Positions 1-7,489 of a stretch of DNA of 22,841 bases are shown piece after piece. The DNA is from UBA2645 sp044360285 (GTDB taxonomy: Bacteria > Pseudomonadota > Alphaproteobacteria > Rickettsiales > UBA1997). The DNA is taken from the NCBI GenBank assembly GCA_044360285.1, contig JBIKKP010000026.1, forward strand, positions 1-22,841, in the 5' to 3' direction. The position numbers and the translations under genes were made by a program. Numbering within the stretch: the first letter of the stretch is position 1; each line of letters begins with the position of its first letter. Under the pieces are notes generated by a model. It saw only the letters and a list, made by a program, of their open reading frames with translations. It was not told where the DNA came from and did no database searches.

Positions 1-1
1 A

Positions 2-253
2 ATCGTCTATTTGACTTACTTCTTATCGCGCACTGACCAAGCAACTTTGGGCAAAAAAATTGCTGGAATTTATGTTGGAAATGTTGATGGCTCTAAGCTT
101 ACTTGGCAACGCGCACTTTACCGTGCACTGGCTTCAATCCTCACTGCTTGCACGCTTGGAATTGGATTTTTATTTGTTCTTTTTACTAAGGAAAAAACCG
201 CGCTGCACGATGTCATCTGCAAAACGCGCGTATTTTATCGCAATAAAAAATGA
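2..253 (+). CDS. RDD family membrane protein, 3' part (cut by window edge)
   Basis: The reading frame is open to the left edge, so this is only the C-terminal part of a gene starting outside the window; the TTG at position 11 is an internal Leu. The visible part matches the end of an RDD domain: a Lys-rich LGKKIAGIYV strand, a DGSKLTWQRALYRA segment with the conserved Arg pattern, a hydrophobic helix (SILTACTLGIGFLFVLF), and the closing LHDVICKTRV motif, where the family usually has LHDxxxGTxV. RDD proteins are small inner-membrane proteins of mostly unknown role; some are linked to ion transport. The stop overlaps the next start as ATGA, suggesting translational coupling. Family call is fairly secure; function is not known. 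Confidence 0.8.
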   Translation: MVYLTYFLSRTDQATLGKKIAGIYVGNVDGSKLTWQRALYRALASILTACTLGIGFLFVLFTKEKTALHDVICKTRVFYRNKK

Positions 254-480
254 GTGAAAAAAAAGAATTTATTTGCGGCGACTGCAAAGGAATAACCGAA
301 ATTGCAACCAAGCGCGGAAGTAGAGTGCTTGAGATTTTGCTGTGGACCACTTTAATTTTTCCTGGATTTCTTTACACGATATGGCGCAACAGTGGCCAAA
401 AAAAAATCTGCCGATATTGCGACAGTGACTTTCTACTTCCCGCCGATTCTCCTCACACTTTTGAACTAATAAAAAAATGA
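250..480 (+). CDS. Zinc-ribbon protein with one transmembrane helix
   Basis: This 76-residue protein has two CxxC pairs, C9/C12 and C54/C57, placed to form a zinc ribbon whose knuckles are separated by a hydrophobic helix at about residues 27-45 (LEILLWTTLIFPGFLYTIW). The predicted shape is a membrane-anchored zinc ribbon with both knuckles on the same face, or a hairpin insertion. Similar short proteins are scattered through proteobacteria and phages without assigned function; I am recalling this type, not a named family. It overlaps the upstream RDD gene by ATGA and overlaps gltX by ATGA, so all three are probably translated as one coupled unit. Function unknown. Confidence 0.72.
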   Translation: MSEKKEFICGDCKGITEIATKRGSRVLEILLWTTLIFPGFLYTIWRNSGQKKICRYCDSDFLLPADSPHTFELIKK

Positions 481-1814
481 CCAAAGCTTGCCGCTTTGCG
501 CCTTCTCCAACTGGATTTCTTCACGTTGGAAACATTCGCGCCGCAATTATCAATTTTCTCTATGCAAAAAAAGTTGGTGGAAAATTTTTTCTACGACTTG
601 ACGACACCGACATTGAACGTGTGCGCGACGAATATCGTCTACAAATCTTGCAAGATATGGCCTGGCTTGGCTTGGAATATGACGGCCTGTTTAAACAATC
701 TGATCGTTTGGAAAAATATGAAGCAGCGAAGAATCGCTTAATTGCTAGCGGCAGGCTGTATGAATGTTTCGAATCTCCAGAAGAATTAAATTTACAACGC
801 AAAGCGCAAATTGCTTCTGGCCTTACTCCAATATACAGCCGCGCCGCTTTAAAATTAAATGACGAGCAAAAAAAATCTCTGCGCTCTCAAGGATTAAAAC
901 CGCATTATCGTTTTTTATTGGAAGATAAAATCACTTCTTGGGACGACAAAATTAAAGGCAAAATAACCTATGAAGGCCGCCATTTCTCTGATCCCGTGCT
1001 GATTCGCGACAACAACGTTCCAACCTACACTTTTTGCTCGGTGGTTGACGATGTTGAAATGAACATCACCGACATTATTCGCGGCGAAGATCACATCACC
1101 AACACCGCAATTCAAATTCAAATTTTTGAAGCACTTGGTGCAACACCACCAGATTTTGCGCACCTTGCGCTGGTTAAGGCAAGTGAAGGAAAAATCTCTA
1201 AACGCGAAGGTGGATTTGATGTTAAGGGTCTTCGCGCTGAAGGCTATGAAGCGCTGTCGATTGTCAATTTCCTTGCCCAAATTGGCTCTTCGCAAAGTTT
1301 GAAAATTGACAAAAATCTTGCTGAATTGGTTGACGATTTTGCCTTTGAAAAATTTTCAAAATCAGCAACAAATTACGACATTTCTGAACTAAGAAATGTA
1401 AATCAAAAAATCTTACAAATCCTTGATTTTGCTGATGTGACTAGAGGTTTGGCCGAGATTGGAATTACCGAAAAAATTTCAGAAAAATTTTGGAACGCAC
1501 TGAAATCTAATCTGACTTTTTTGTTCGAAATCAAAGAATGGATTGAAATTTGTAATCACCAATTTCGCTTCGAAAATCGTAGCGAAGACAAAGAGTTTTT
1601 GCAGCAAGCAGCTTTGCTGTTGCCTTCCGACACTGTTGATGAGAATTGTTGGAATCTGTGGCTTGAACAAATCAAGAAAAATTCCCCAAGAAAAGGAAAA
1701 GAGCTCTTCATGCCAATTCGTATGGCTCTAAGTGGAAAAGAGCATGGGCCGGAATTGAAATTTTTGGTGAATCTGATTTCGCGCGAAGAGATTTTAAAAA
1801 GACTCCAAAACTAA
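477..1814 (+). CDS. gltX: Glutamate--tRNA ligase (alphaproteobacterial second-paralogue type)
   Basis: Class I aminoacyl-tRNA synthetase that attaches glutamate to tRNA in the cytoplasm. The HIGH signature appears as HVGN at residues 16-19 within RFAPSPTGFLHVGNIRAA, and KMSKS appears as KISKR at residues 239-243. The catalytic Rossmann fold spans about 1-300 and the helical anticodon-binding part follows. At 445 residues it is somewhat short for the family. The stretch after KISKR (LRAEGYEALSIVNFLAQIG) resembles the GluRS copy that in alphaproteobacteria is often specialised for tRNA-Gln, which would imply a second GltX elsewhere; that is inference. The start overlaps the previous stop as ATGA. 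Two hairpins follow the stop codon. Confidence 0.95.
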   Translation: MTKACRFAPSPTGFLHVGNIRAAIINFLYAKKVGGKFFLRLDDTDIERVRDEYRLQILQDMAWLGLEYDGLFKQSDRLEKYEAAKNRLIASGRLYECFESPEELNLQRKAQIASGLTPIYSRAALKLNDEQKKSLRSQGLKPHYRFLLEDKITSWDDKIKGKITYEGRHFSDPVLIRDNNVPTYTFCSVVDDVEMNITDIIRGEDHITNTAIQIQIFEALGATPPDFAHLALVKASEGKISKREGGFDVKGLRAEGYEALSIVNFLAQIGSSQSLKIDKNLAELVDDFAFEKFSKSATNYDISELRNVNQKILQILDFADVTRGLAEIGITEKISEKFWNALKSNLTFLFEIKEWIEICNHQFRFENRSEDKEFLQQAALLLPSDTVDENCWNLWLEQIKKNSPRKGKELFMPIRMALSGKEHGPELKFLVNLISREEILKRLQN

Positions 1815-1822
1815 TATGAGCA

Positions 1823-1849
1823 AAAGCCTCCTTTGAAAAAGGAGGCTTT
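1823..1849 (+). terminator. Hairpin after gltX
   Basis: AAAGCCTCCTT and AAGGAGGCTTT form a perfect 11-bp stem around a 5-nt loop, starting 9 bases after the gltX stop. The 3' side carries only TTT, so on its own it would be a weak intrinsic terminator; it may act with the next hairpin or stabilise the mRNA 3' end. Confidence 0.6.
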
Positions 1850-1875
1850 GATGAACAGCAATCACCTAAGCACAC

Positions 1876-1917
1876 AAAAAAAGGCCTGCAACTCGCTTGA
1901 GTTGCAGGCCTTTTTTT
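1876..1917. terminator. Bidirectional rho-independent terminator between gltX and the PLP gene
   Basis: A run of seven A, then GGCCTGCAACTC, loop GCTT, GAGTTGCAGGCC and a run of seven T form a perfect 19-bp stem including the A/T flanks. It has a U-tract on both strands and lies between the convergent 3' ends of gltX and the minus-strand gene ending at 1930, so it should stop transcription from both sides. Confidence 0.95.
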
Positions 1918-1929
1918 AAACGAATTTTT

Positions 1930-3213
1930 TCACGAAATTTTTGCAAAAGCTGCTGACAAATCGGCGATCAAATCTTGCGCATTTTCCAAGCCAATCGACA
2001 GACGAATCAGCCCTTCGGTGATTCCCAATTTCTGACGCAAATCAGCATCAACGCCCGAGTGAGTTGTTGAAGCAGGGTGGCAAACCAACGACTCACTGCC
2101 GCCAAGACTTACCGCTGATTTAAAAATCTGCAGCGAATTGATGAATTTAAAAGACTCAACGCGTCCTCCTTCAATTGCAAAAGAGAAAGTGCTGCCATAG
2201 CCAGAGCACTGTGATGCAAAGGCTTTTTGGTAATTTTCATCAGTAATAAATTTTGGGTGCAAAACTTTTACTTTTGGAAATGAATTCTTGATCCAGCCAG
2301 CAATTTCAAGGGCGGAAGACTCGGCGCGTTGCATGCGAATGAACAAAGTTTCTAGCGAGCGACCAATCATCCAGCAAGAATGTGGATCTAAATTGAAGCC
2401 AAAAGCACTGCGCACTGAACGAATTTTTGCCATTATTTCTTTTTTGCCAACAACCGCTCCAGCCACTAAATCACTGTGCCCGCCAACATATTTAGTCAGC
2501 GAATAGCAAGACAAATCAACACCGCAAAGCAAAGGTTTTTGGAAAACCGGGCCAAATAAAGTATTGTCACAAGCCACAACTGGCCTGTATTGGTGACGCT
2601 TTTCAAAATCATCGACCGCCGCTTTTACTTTCGAAAAATCAACCAGAACGTTGGTTGGATTTGCCGGCGTTTCAATGAAGACAATTCCCACACGACCAAG
2701 CTTGGCGCCGCGCTCTAGTGCTGTTTTTATTGCCTCTAGACTTAGGCCGTCTTGAAACTCAACGGAAGAAATTTTCCACTCTTTCAAAACCTTACGAATC
2801 AGTGTTTCCGTGCCACCATAGAGCGGAGAAGAATGCACCGCAACTTCACCTGGTTTTAAAAGCGCCAAAAAAGTTGAGCTAATTGCGCCCATACCGCTGG
2901 CAAAGATGCTGCACGCTTCGCCTTCTTCTAAAAAAGCCAGGCGATCTTCAATGATTTCAAGATTTGGATGATTAAAGCGGCTGTAAATTAAACCAGCCGT
3001 TGTTCCTTGCGCCACCGGCTTTCTGCCACTTACAACGTCAAAGAAATCCGCGCCATCTTCGGCACTTTTAAAGGCAAAAGTCGAGGTTAAAAAAACTGGC
3101 GGCTTCACTGAGCCTTCCGACATGAACGGGTCGTAGCCGTAGGACATCATTTGCGTTTCCGGGCTTAATTTTCTGCTGCCGACGTGAGTTTTTTTGTAAG
3201 AATTTTTGGTCAT
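1930..3213 (-). CDS. PLP-dependent Cys/Met metabolism enzyme (cystathionine gamma-synthase / methionine gamma-lyase family)
   Basis: A fold-type I PLP enzyme of the trans-sulfuration family, 427 residues from the chosen start. Visible family marks are Y77-S-R79 with NHPN, Y132 in LYGGT, the PLP-ring Asp in ACDNT (D216), and the Schiff-base lysine K241 in SLTKYVGGHSD. The C-terminal SLGGSESLVCHPASTTHS block (around 369-386) is the substrate carboxylate region. I chose the ATG at 3213 rather than the in-frame ATG at 3327: the longer form would overlap the divergent VOC start, and its extra 38 residues look like leader translation. The family includes synthases and lyases, so substrate (cystathionine, methionine or homocysteine) cannot be settled from sequence. 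The bidirectional terminator follows. A lyase form would release 2-oxobutyrate, as the dehydratase at 3728 does from threonine. Confidence 0.88.
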   Translation of the reverse strand: MTKNSYKKTHVGSRKLSPETQMMSYGYDPFMSEGSVKPPVFLTSTFAFKSAEDGADFFDVVSGRKPVAQGTTAGLIYSRFNHPNLEIIEDRLAFLEEGEACSIFASGMGAISSTFLALLKPGEVAVHSSPLYGGTETLIRKVLKEWKISSVEFQDGLSLEAIKTALERGAKLGRVGIVFIETPANPTNVLVDFSKVKAAVDDFEKRHQYRPVVACDNTLFGPVFQKPLLCGVDLSCYSLTKYVGGHSDLVAGAVVGKKEIMAKIRSVRSAFGFNLDPHSCWMIGRSLETLFIRMQRAESSALEIAGWIKNSFPKVKVLHPKFITDENYQKAFASQCSGYGSTFSFAIEGGRVESFKFINSLQIFKSAVSLGGSESLVCHPASTTHSGVDADLRQKLGITEGLIRLSIGLENAQDLIADLSAAFAKIS

Positions 3214-3293
3214 AAATTTTTGTCTTGTTTCTAGGGGAGGCTCTTTTGTAGAGAATCTGACCTCAGCTTTTTTATTAACAAAAAATTTTTGAA

Positions 3294-3728
3294 ATGACCA
3301 ACAATGTTCAGCCTTTCCATCTGGCAATTCCAGTTAATGATTTAAGCGCCGCACGTGAATTTTACGGAAAATTTCTAGGCTTCGAAGAAGGTCGCTCAAC
3401 TGATGGCTGGATTGATTGGAATTTCTTTGGGCACCAACTTGTCACGCATTTACACAAAGATAAAAAAACAGAATTTGACGCAACAAATCCAGTCGACGGC
3501 CACGGCGTCCCGGTTCCACATTTTGGCGTGGTTTTGCAATGGGAAGTTTGGCACGATTTCGCCGAAAAATTGCGCGCAGCAAAAATCAAATTTGTGGTCG
3601 AGCCCTACATCAGATTTCGCGGAAAAATTGGCGAACAAGCAACAATGTTTTTTCTAGACCCAAGCGGAAATGCCCTAGAGTTTAAAGCCTTCCAAGACCC
3701 TTCACAACTTTTTAGAAAATACGAATAA
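3294..3728 (+). CDS. VOC-superfamily (glyoxalase/dioxygenase-like) protein
   Basis: This 144-residue protein has the beta-alpha-beta-beta-beta layout of the vicinal oxygen chelate superfamily: a FHLAIPVNDL strand with a candidate metal His near residue 8, REFYGKFLGFEEGR helix and strand, a second module starting at about 74 (VPHFGVVL), and FFLDPSGNALEFKAF near the end with a candidate Glu ligand. These are typical marks of small single-domain VOC enzymes (glyoxalase I, epimerases, dioxygenases, resistance proteins), whose substrates cannot be read from sequence. It is divergent from the PLP gene across about 80 bases, and its TAA shares one base with the next gene's ATG, so it is co-translated with the dehydratase. 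I see no strong Shine-Dalgarno. Confidence 0.85.
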   Translation: MTNNVQPFHLAIPVNDLSAAREFYGKFLGFEEGRSTDGWIDWNFFGHQLVTHLHKDKKTEFDATNPVDGHGVPVPHFGVVLQWEVWHDFAEKLRAAKIKFVVEPYIRFRGKIGEQATMFFLDPSGNALEFKAFQDPSQLFRKYE

Positions 3729-4657
3729 TGACTTTTGAAAACGTCGTTGCTGCACATAATCGCATCAAAAATTACATCAAAAGAACACCGCTTTTATCAA
3801 ATCAAAAAATAAATGAAGAGCTGCAAGCGGAAGTTTTTTTTAAAATGGAAAATCAGCAAGAAACCCACTCTTTCAAGGCTCGCGGCGCTTTTAATGCAAT
3901 TTTAACTTACCAAGAAAAACACAAAAATTTTCCACCAAAAGTTGTGGTGCAATCTTCAGGAAACCACGCGCAAGCAACAGCCTTTGCTTGCAAAAAATTT
4001 AAAATTCCGGCACTGATTTTTATGATTAACAAGGCTTCGGCCTTTAAAATTGCGGCAACGCGAGCTTTGGGTGCGGAAGTTGTTTTGTTAGAAAAACGCG
4101 CCGAAGTAAACAAAGCAGCGGAAAAAAAACAAAATGAAGGATACTTTTTTATTCACCCTTCTGCCAATTACGACGTAATTGCCGGTCAAGGCACGGCGGC
4201 TTTCGAGGCGCTCAGCGAAATTGGCGAAGTCGCTGCAATTTTTGCTCCAGTTGGCGGCGCTGGTTTGGTTGGTGGAACTTATTTAGCCGCACAAGGACTT
4301 TCACCAAAAGCAAAAGTAATTGGTTGCGAACCATCTAACGCCAACGATGCAGCACGATCATTTCGTGAAAAAAGAATAATTTCCTTCGACGATACTCCAA
4401 ACACAATTGCTGACGGAGCCAGAACTCTGGCGGTTGCAGAGCCTTGCTTCACTTATCTAAAAAAACTCGACGACGTCTTGGAAATTTCCGAAGAAAAAAT
4501 CTCTGCCTGGCAAAAGAAACTTTCAGAAATTTTACAGCAAAAAATTGAACCAACCTCAGCGCTTGCTGCTGCAGGCTTGGAGCAATTTCTAGAAAAAAAT
4601 CCTTCCGCAAAAAATCAGAAATTTTTGGTAATTATTTCGGGTGGAAATTTGCTTTAA
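3728..4657 (+). CDS. Threonine/serine dehydratase-like PLP enzyme (catabolic TdcB / serine racemase type)
   Basis: Fold-type II PLP enzyme, 309 residues. The lysine for the Schiff base is K50 in THSFKARGAFNA, the substrate loop is SSGNHAQ (about 76-82), the phosphate-binding glycine loop is VGGAGLVGG (about 175-183), and the chain ends just past ISGGN, the PLP pyridine-N site. It has no C-terminal ACT regulatory domain, so it resembles catabolic threonine dehydratase or serine racemase/threo-3-hydroxyaspartate ammonia-lyase rather than long biosynthetic IlvA. The expected reaction is deamination of Thr or Ser via an enamine to 2-oxobutyrate or pyruvate. It overlaps the VOC gene by one base. 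The very short C-terminal end is slightly unusual but no core motif is missing. Confidence 0.87.
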   Translation: MTFENVVAAHNRIKNYIKRTPLLSNQKINEELQAEVFFKMENQQETHSFKARGAFNAILTYQEKHKNFPPKVVVQSSGNHAQATAFACKKFKIPALIFMINKASAFKIAATRALGAEVVLLEKRAEVNKAAEKKQNEGYFFIHPSANYDVIAGQGTAAFEALSEIGEVAAIFAPVGGAGLVGGTYLAAQGLSPKAKVIGCEPSNANDAARSFREKRIISFDDTPNTIADGARTLAVAEPCFTYLKKLDDVLEISEEKISAWQKKLSEILQQKIEPTSALAAAGLEQFLEKNPSAKNQKFLVIISGGNLL

Positions 4658-4755
4658 CGCTACACTAAGCCTAATCAAAAACTATCCAAGGACTTGCATT
4701 TAGTCTGCGCCCAGCAATTCAGCTTTCCTAGGTTTGCGATAATAAATTACTAATC

Positions 4756-6654
4756 TTAAACCACTCCCACTCCCACTCCCACTCCCACTCCCGCTCCCTT
4801 TCCCGCCGCTATGCAATTTCCAACTAGGCGAGAGGCATAAATTCCACTTTCGCCTTCTCGCGCCTCTGGTGAAACTCCGAGAACTTTTAGAGATTTTTCG
4901 ACCTCATACATTCCGAAACGCTCAGCCATATCTAGAAAATGTTTTAATGGCCCTTTATGCTCTTCTCGGTAGTGCATGGCGCCTTGATGCAAAGCTGCAA
5001 ATTCCTGTATTCCAAATAGCAAAATTGCAATTGTTGGATTAAGCGCTTCACGATCATTTCCCTTGGATTTTGCTTCAAAAATATCGGCATAGCGTTCGTT
5101 ATAACTCTTCATTTGCTCCATCATTGCCAATGCTTCATCATCGCGATCCTCGCAAATCAAATAGAAGAGACGTGTGGCATCTCTGTTGAAATCTTCAACA
5201 GTCCTGACTTGTTCCTCGGTGATTCTAGGATCGCTTTTTCGCAACTCTTCCAAATCAACTCCATAACCAAGTTTGCAGCGCTCCATAACTATCGGCATAT
5301 GATATTTTAGCAGCTCTTTGCGAACCACGGCCTGGTTACCTAAAGAAGCAGTCCATTCATCAGTAATTAAAACCTGGAAACCAAGATTTGAGATTTCGTT
5401 AAGTTTTTTTAGCACTAGCGGAAGCGGCATGTGATGAGCAGCGAAAGATGAATACATGCCACTAATTTTTTGTCCGCCAAGATCTTCATGCAAATCAACA
5501 TCTTGCATACATTTTTGCACAATCTTTACATTACGAATTTCGCGCATTTCGAGCGCCTTACTCAATACCTGACAGGAAGGACCGTCTGGCTCAACCGCAA
5601 TAAATTCAATATCGGCAAACATTTCGGCGATAGAAACTAAAATCGTTCCAGTGCAAGGGCCAGCATCGATTATTCTTGGGCGTTGTTCATTTTCTGCGGC
5701 AGTTTTTCGAACTGAAGCAATAAATTCTCCCAAACGCGCTGTAATTTGCACAGCATAAGCGGGATGAAGGTGTTCTACCGAATTATATCCAGGAAGAGAA
5801 ATGACAGAGCTGAATGTTTCCGGGCGGCCAGGAACAGGAGTTGGCTTGCCCATGGGAACTCCAGCCAGAAGAGCGTAGTCCCAAAAATCACGCATCGGAA
5901 TTTCTGGGGCAACTAATTCGCCTTGCTGCATCAAAATATCTGCAGCCAATATTGCCTGAAGATATTCTGCGCCTTTTTTTCCAGTTGTTGCAATTTCGCG
6001 TAAAATGCCAGAAACTGCGTCTAACTTGCTTTTGTTAATTCCAAGTGCCGGAAGTGTTATTGGATTGTCATCCAAATATTTATAAATTGAGATACCAAGT
6101 GATTGGAAATAAAAATCATTTAAAGCGCCTAAGATTTCTATTGGATCTCTTTTGCTAGTAAATTTCTCAATAATTGCGTCAACTGATGCGACAAACCCTT
6201 CCATCGTTTGTGCAACGCTAGTGGTACGATGTAGTTGGTAAGTGGAAAGCACGATGCTATTTTCATCATCTGGATCAATAAACAAAGTTCTGCCGCGTCT
6301 GCAATCTGTTAGTGGAGCAATGGTTTTTAAGAGATCTGGCAAAGCCTTTCTAACATAATGTCTTTTTTCTTCCGCTGATAAATTTGATGCGTCGAATTTA
6401 ATATTTGCGCAAATTAGTGCGCCGGTATCAATTTCGGTGGTTGTTGCAAGTAGCGCCCTTCTTTGAGTTTCATCTCCAACAAATAATTCCTGTAATTTTA
6501 TAGGAGGCGCGCCAAAGGCAGAAAATATTTTCGACACACGTGGAGCTTCTGATGAGCCCGCTCCAGCTCCTGCAAACGCTACGGCTTGTTGTTTAACAGA
6601 TGGCACCTCAACAATAGGTGATGAAGCTTCTGGTGATCTCGGTCTTTTGCTCAT
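4756..6654 (-). CDS. Large protein of unknown function with a class I SAM methyltransferase-like core
   Basis: I do not recognise this 632-residue protein. Residues about 300-435 look like a class I SAM-dependent methyltransferase: motif I RIIDAGPCTGTI (327-338), an acidic residue ending the next strand in FIAVEPDG (E355), MQDVD (383-387), and ISGMYSSFAAHHMP (397-410), matching the fD-x-ss-x-x-HH pattern of small-molecule methyltransferases, then VLITDEWT. The regions before (40-300) and after (440-615) are predicted helical and match nothing I know. The N-terminus is Ser/Pro/Ala/Gly-rich and disordered-looking; the C-terminus is a (Gly-Val)n tail encoded by a hexanucleotide repeat. There is no signal peptide or membrane helix. 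It is divergent from an XRE-cupin regulator across a palindrome-rich region. Possible roles include a secreted effector, a natural-product methyltransferase or a regulatory enzyme; none is established. Confidence 0.75.
   Translation of the reverse strand: MSKRPRSPEASSPIVEVPSVKQQAVAFAGAGAGSSEAPRVSKIFSAFGAPPIKLQELFVGDETQRRALLATTTEIDTGALICANIKFDASNLSAEEKRHYVRKALPDLLKTIAPLTDCRRGRTLFIDPDDENSIVLSTYQLHRTTSVAQTMEGFVASVDAIIEKFTSKRDPIEILGALNDFYFQSLGISIYKYLDDNPITLPALGINKSKLDAVSGILREIATTGKKGAEYLQAILAADILMQQGELVAPEIPMRDFWDYALLAGVPMGKPTPVPGRPETFSSVISLPGYNSVEHLHPAYAVQITARLGEFIASVRKTAAENEQRPRIIDAGPCTGTILVSIAEMFADIEFIAVEPDGPSCQVLSKALEMREIRNVKIVQKCMQDVDLHEDLGGQKISGMYSSFAAHHMPLPLVLKKLNEISNLGFQVLITDEWTASLGNQAVVRKELLKYHMPIVMERCKLGYGVDLEELRKSDPRITEEQVRTVEDFNRDATRLFYLICEDRDDEALAMMEQMKSYNERYADIFEAKSKGNDREALNPTIAILLFGIQEFAALHQGAMHYREEHKGPLKHFLDMAERFGMYEVEKSLKVLGVSPEAREGESGIYASRLVGNCIAAGKGAGVGVGVGVGVV
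4761..4796. repeat. Hexanucleotide tandem repeat (CCACTC)5 plus one variant unit
   Basis: Five perfect CCACTC units (4761-4790) are followed by one CCGCTC unit. On the minus strand they encode the alternating Gly-Val tail at the end of the 632-residue protein. A six-base unit keeps the reading frame, so slippage would change tail length by two residues rather than switch the gene off. Confidence 0.95.
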
Positions 6655-6695
6655 ATTATTTTACAGAAAATTAAAAAAATTTATTAGCGTTTTTA

Positions 6696-6736
6696 TGCGC
6701 TATAACGCACAGTTATTTTGTGCGTTATAACACACA
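6696..6736. promoter_or_regulatory. Cluster of related palindromes between divergent genes, candidate operators
   Basis: TATAACGCACA (6701-6711) and TGTGCGTTATA (6719-6729) form a perfect 11-bp inverted repeat with a 7-bp spacer. Each arm is itself the core of a smaller near-palindrome: TGCGCTATAACGCA at 6696-6709, and TGTGCGTTATAACACACA at 6719-6736, with centres about 25 bp apart. This is the layout expected for two binding sites of a dimeric repressor. The cluster lies 42 bases upstream of the minus-strand 632-residue gene and about 110 bases upstream of the XRE-cupin regulator, its most obvious binder. Binding is inferred, not shown. Confidence 0.6.
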
Positions 6737-6835
6737 ATATCTTTTTTTAACTCCCTAAACCGCAACTTGCTTGTAAAGACTGATTTCCTCAATTTATTTT
6801 AGGTAAAGAGCATCTCTGTAATTAACCAAATCAAC

Positions 6836-6840
6836 AGGAG
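6836..6840 (+). promoter_or_regulatory. Ribosome binding site fixing a TTG start
   Basis: AGGAG sits 7 bases before the TTG at 6848. It is the clearest Shine-Dalgarno in the window, where most genes have weak or no visible site, and no in-frame ATG or GTG exists upstream, so it decides the TTG start of the regulator. Confidence 0.75.
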
Positions 6841-6847
6841 AAAGAGT

Positions 6848-7411
6848 TTGAGAAATCCAAATATTACGATCGCCAAGAACCTGAAATCGCTGCGCCAAAA
6901 GAAAGAATGGAGTTTAGATGAAACCAGCAAAAGAACAGGAGTAAGCAAAGCAATGCTGGGACAAATTGAGCGCGGAGAATCAAGTCCAACCGTTGCGACA
7001 TTATGGAAAATCGCCAACGGATTTAAAGCATCATTTTCCCATTTTACGGAAAGCGAGATCAGCAATAAAAAAACAGTTATTCGCGCTCAGAAAGATTTCG
7101 CAAAAATCCATTCTAAAGATAATAAAATCAAAGTGACGTCAATTTTTCCCTATGACAAAAAATTGGGTTTAGAGATTTTTTCTATTGAGCTAAAGCCAGG
7201 TTCAGAACATCTTTCTTTGCCTCATCATGGAAGTGTTATCGAGCACGTTATTCCTATCGATGGAGCAATTGAAATTTTTGTCGATAACGCTTGGCGCAAA
7301 ATCAAAAAAGGTGAAGGGCTGCGCTTTAACGCCGATAAGGCTCATGGCTACCGTAACCACTCAAATACGACGGTTACTTTTCATAATGTTATTCATTATT
7401 TTCCGCTCTAA
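6848..7411 (+). CDS. XRE-family transcriptional regulator with C-terminal cupin domain
   Basis: This 187-residue protein joins an N-terminal helix-turn-helix of the XRE/Cro-cI type (about residues 6-62; TGVSKAMLGQIERGESSPT holds the recognition helix) to a C-terminal cupin barrel (about 100-182, with LKPGSEHLSLPHHG, GAIEIFVD and GEGLRFNADKAHGYRN). XRE-cupin proteins are one-component regulators whose cupin senses a small ligand and whose HTH binds palindromic operators; known members act on amino-acid, polyamine or phosphonate metabolism. The start is TTG with a strong AGGAG. It is divergent from the 632-residue gene, and the palindrome cluster between them suggests autoregulation and control of that gene. 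The ligand is unknown. Confidence 0.9.
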   Translation: MRNPNITIAKNLKSLRQKKEWSLDETSKRTGVSKAMLGQIERGESSPTVATLWKIANGFKASFSHFTESEISNKKTVIRAQKDFAKIHSKDNKIKVTSIFPYDKKLGLEIFSIELKPGSEHLSLPHHGSVIEHVIPIDGAIEIFVDNAWRKIKKGEGLRFNADKAHGYRNHSNTTVTFHNVIHYFPL

Positions 7412-7453
7412 ACCCAAGCGCCATAAGGATACTTGATTTATAGACAGTTGTGT

Positions 7454-7489
7454 GGTTTTAAGAAAACCTTACGCACTTTTCTTAAAATC
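7454..7489. terminator. AT-rich inverted repeat between convergent regulator and rlmE genes
   Basis: TTTTAAGAAAA (7456-7466) and TTTTCTTAAAA (7477-7487) form a perfect 11-bp stem with a 10-nt loop, extended by one G-T and one G-C pair. It overlaps the last codons and stop of rlmE and follows the regulator by about 40 bases. There is no U-tract beyond the stem on either strand, so it is at best a weak bidirectional terminator. Confidence 0.4.

Noticed and set aside
3214..3327. Longer start for the minus-strand PLP enzyme at 3327
   Set aside because: It would overlap the divergent VOC start, and the extra 38 residues do not resemble the family N-terminus, which begins close to the ATG at 3213.
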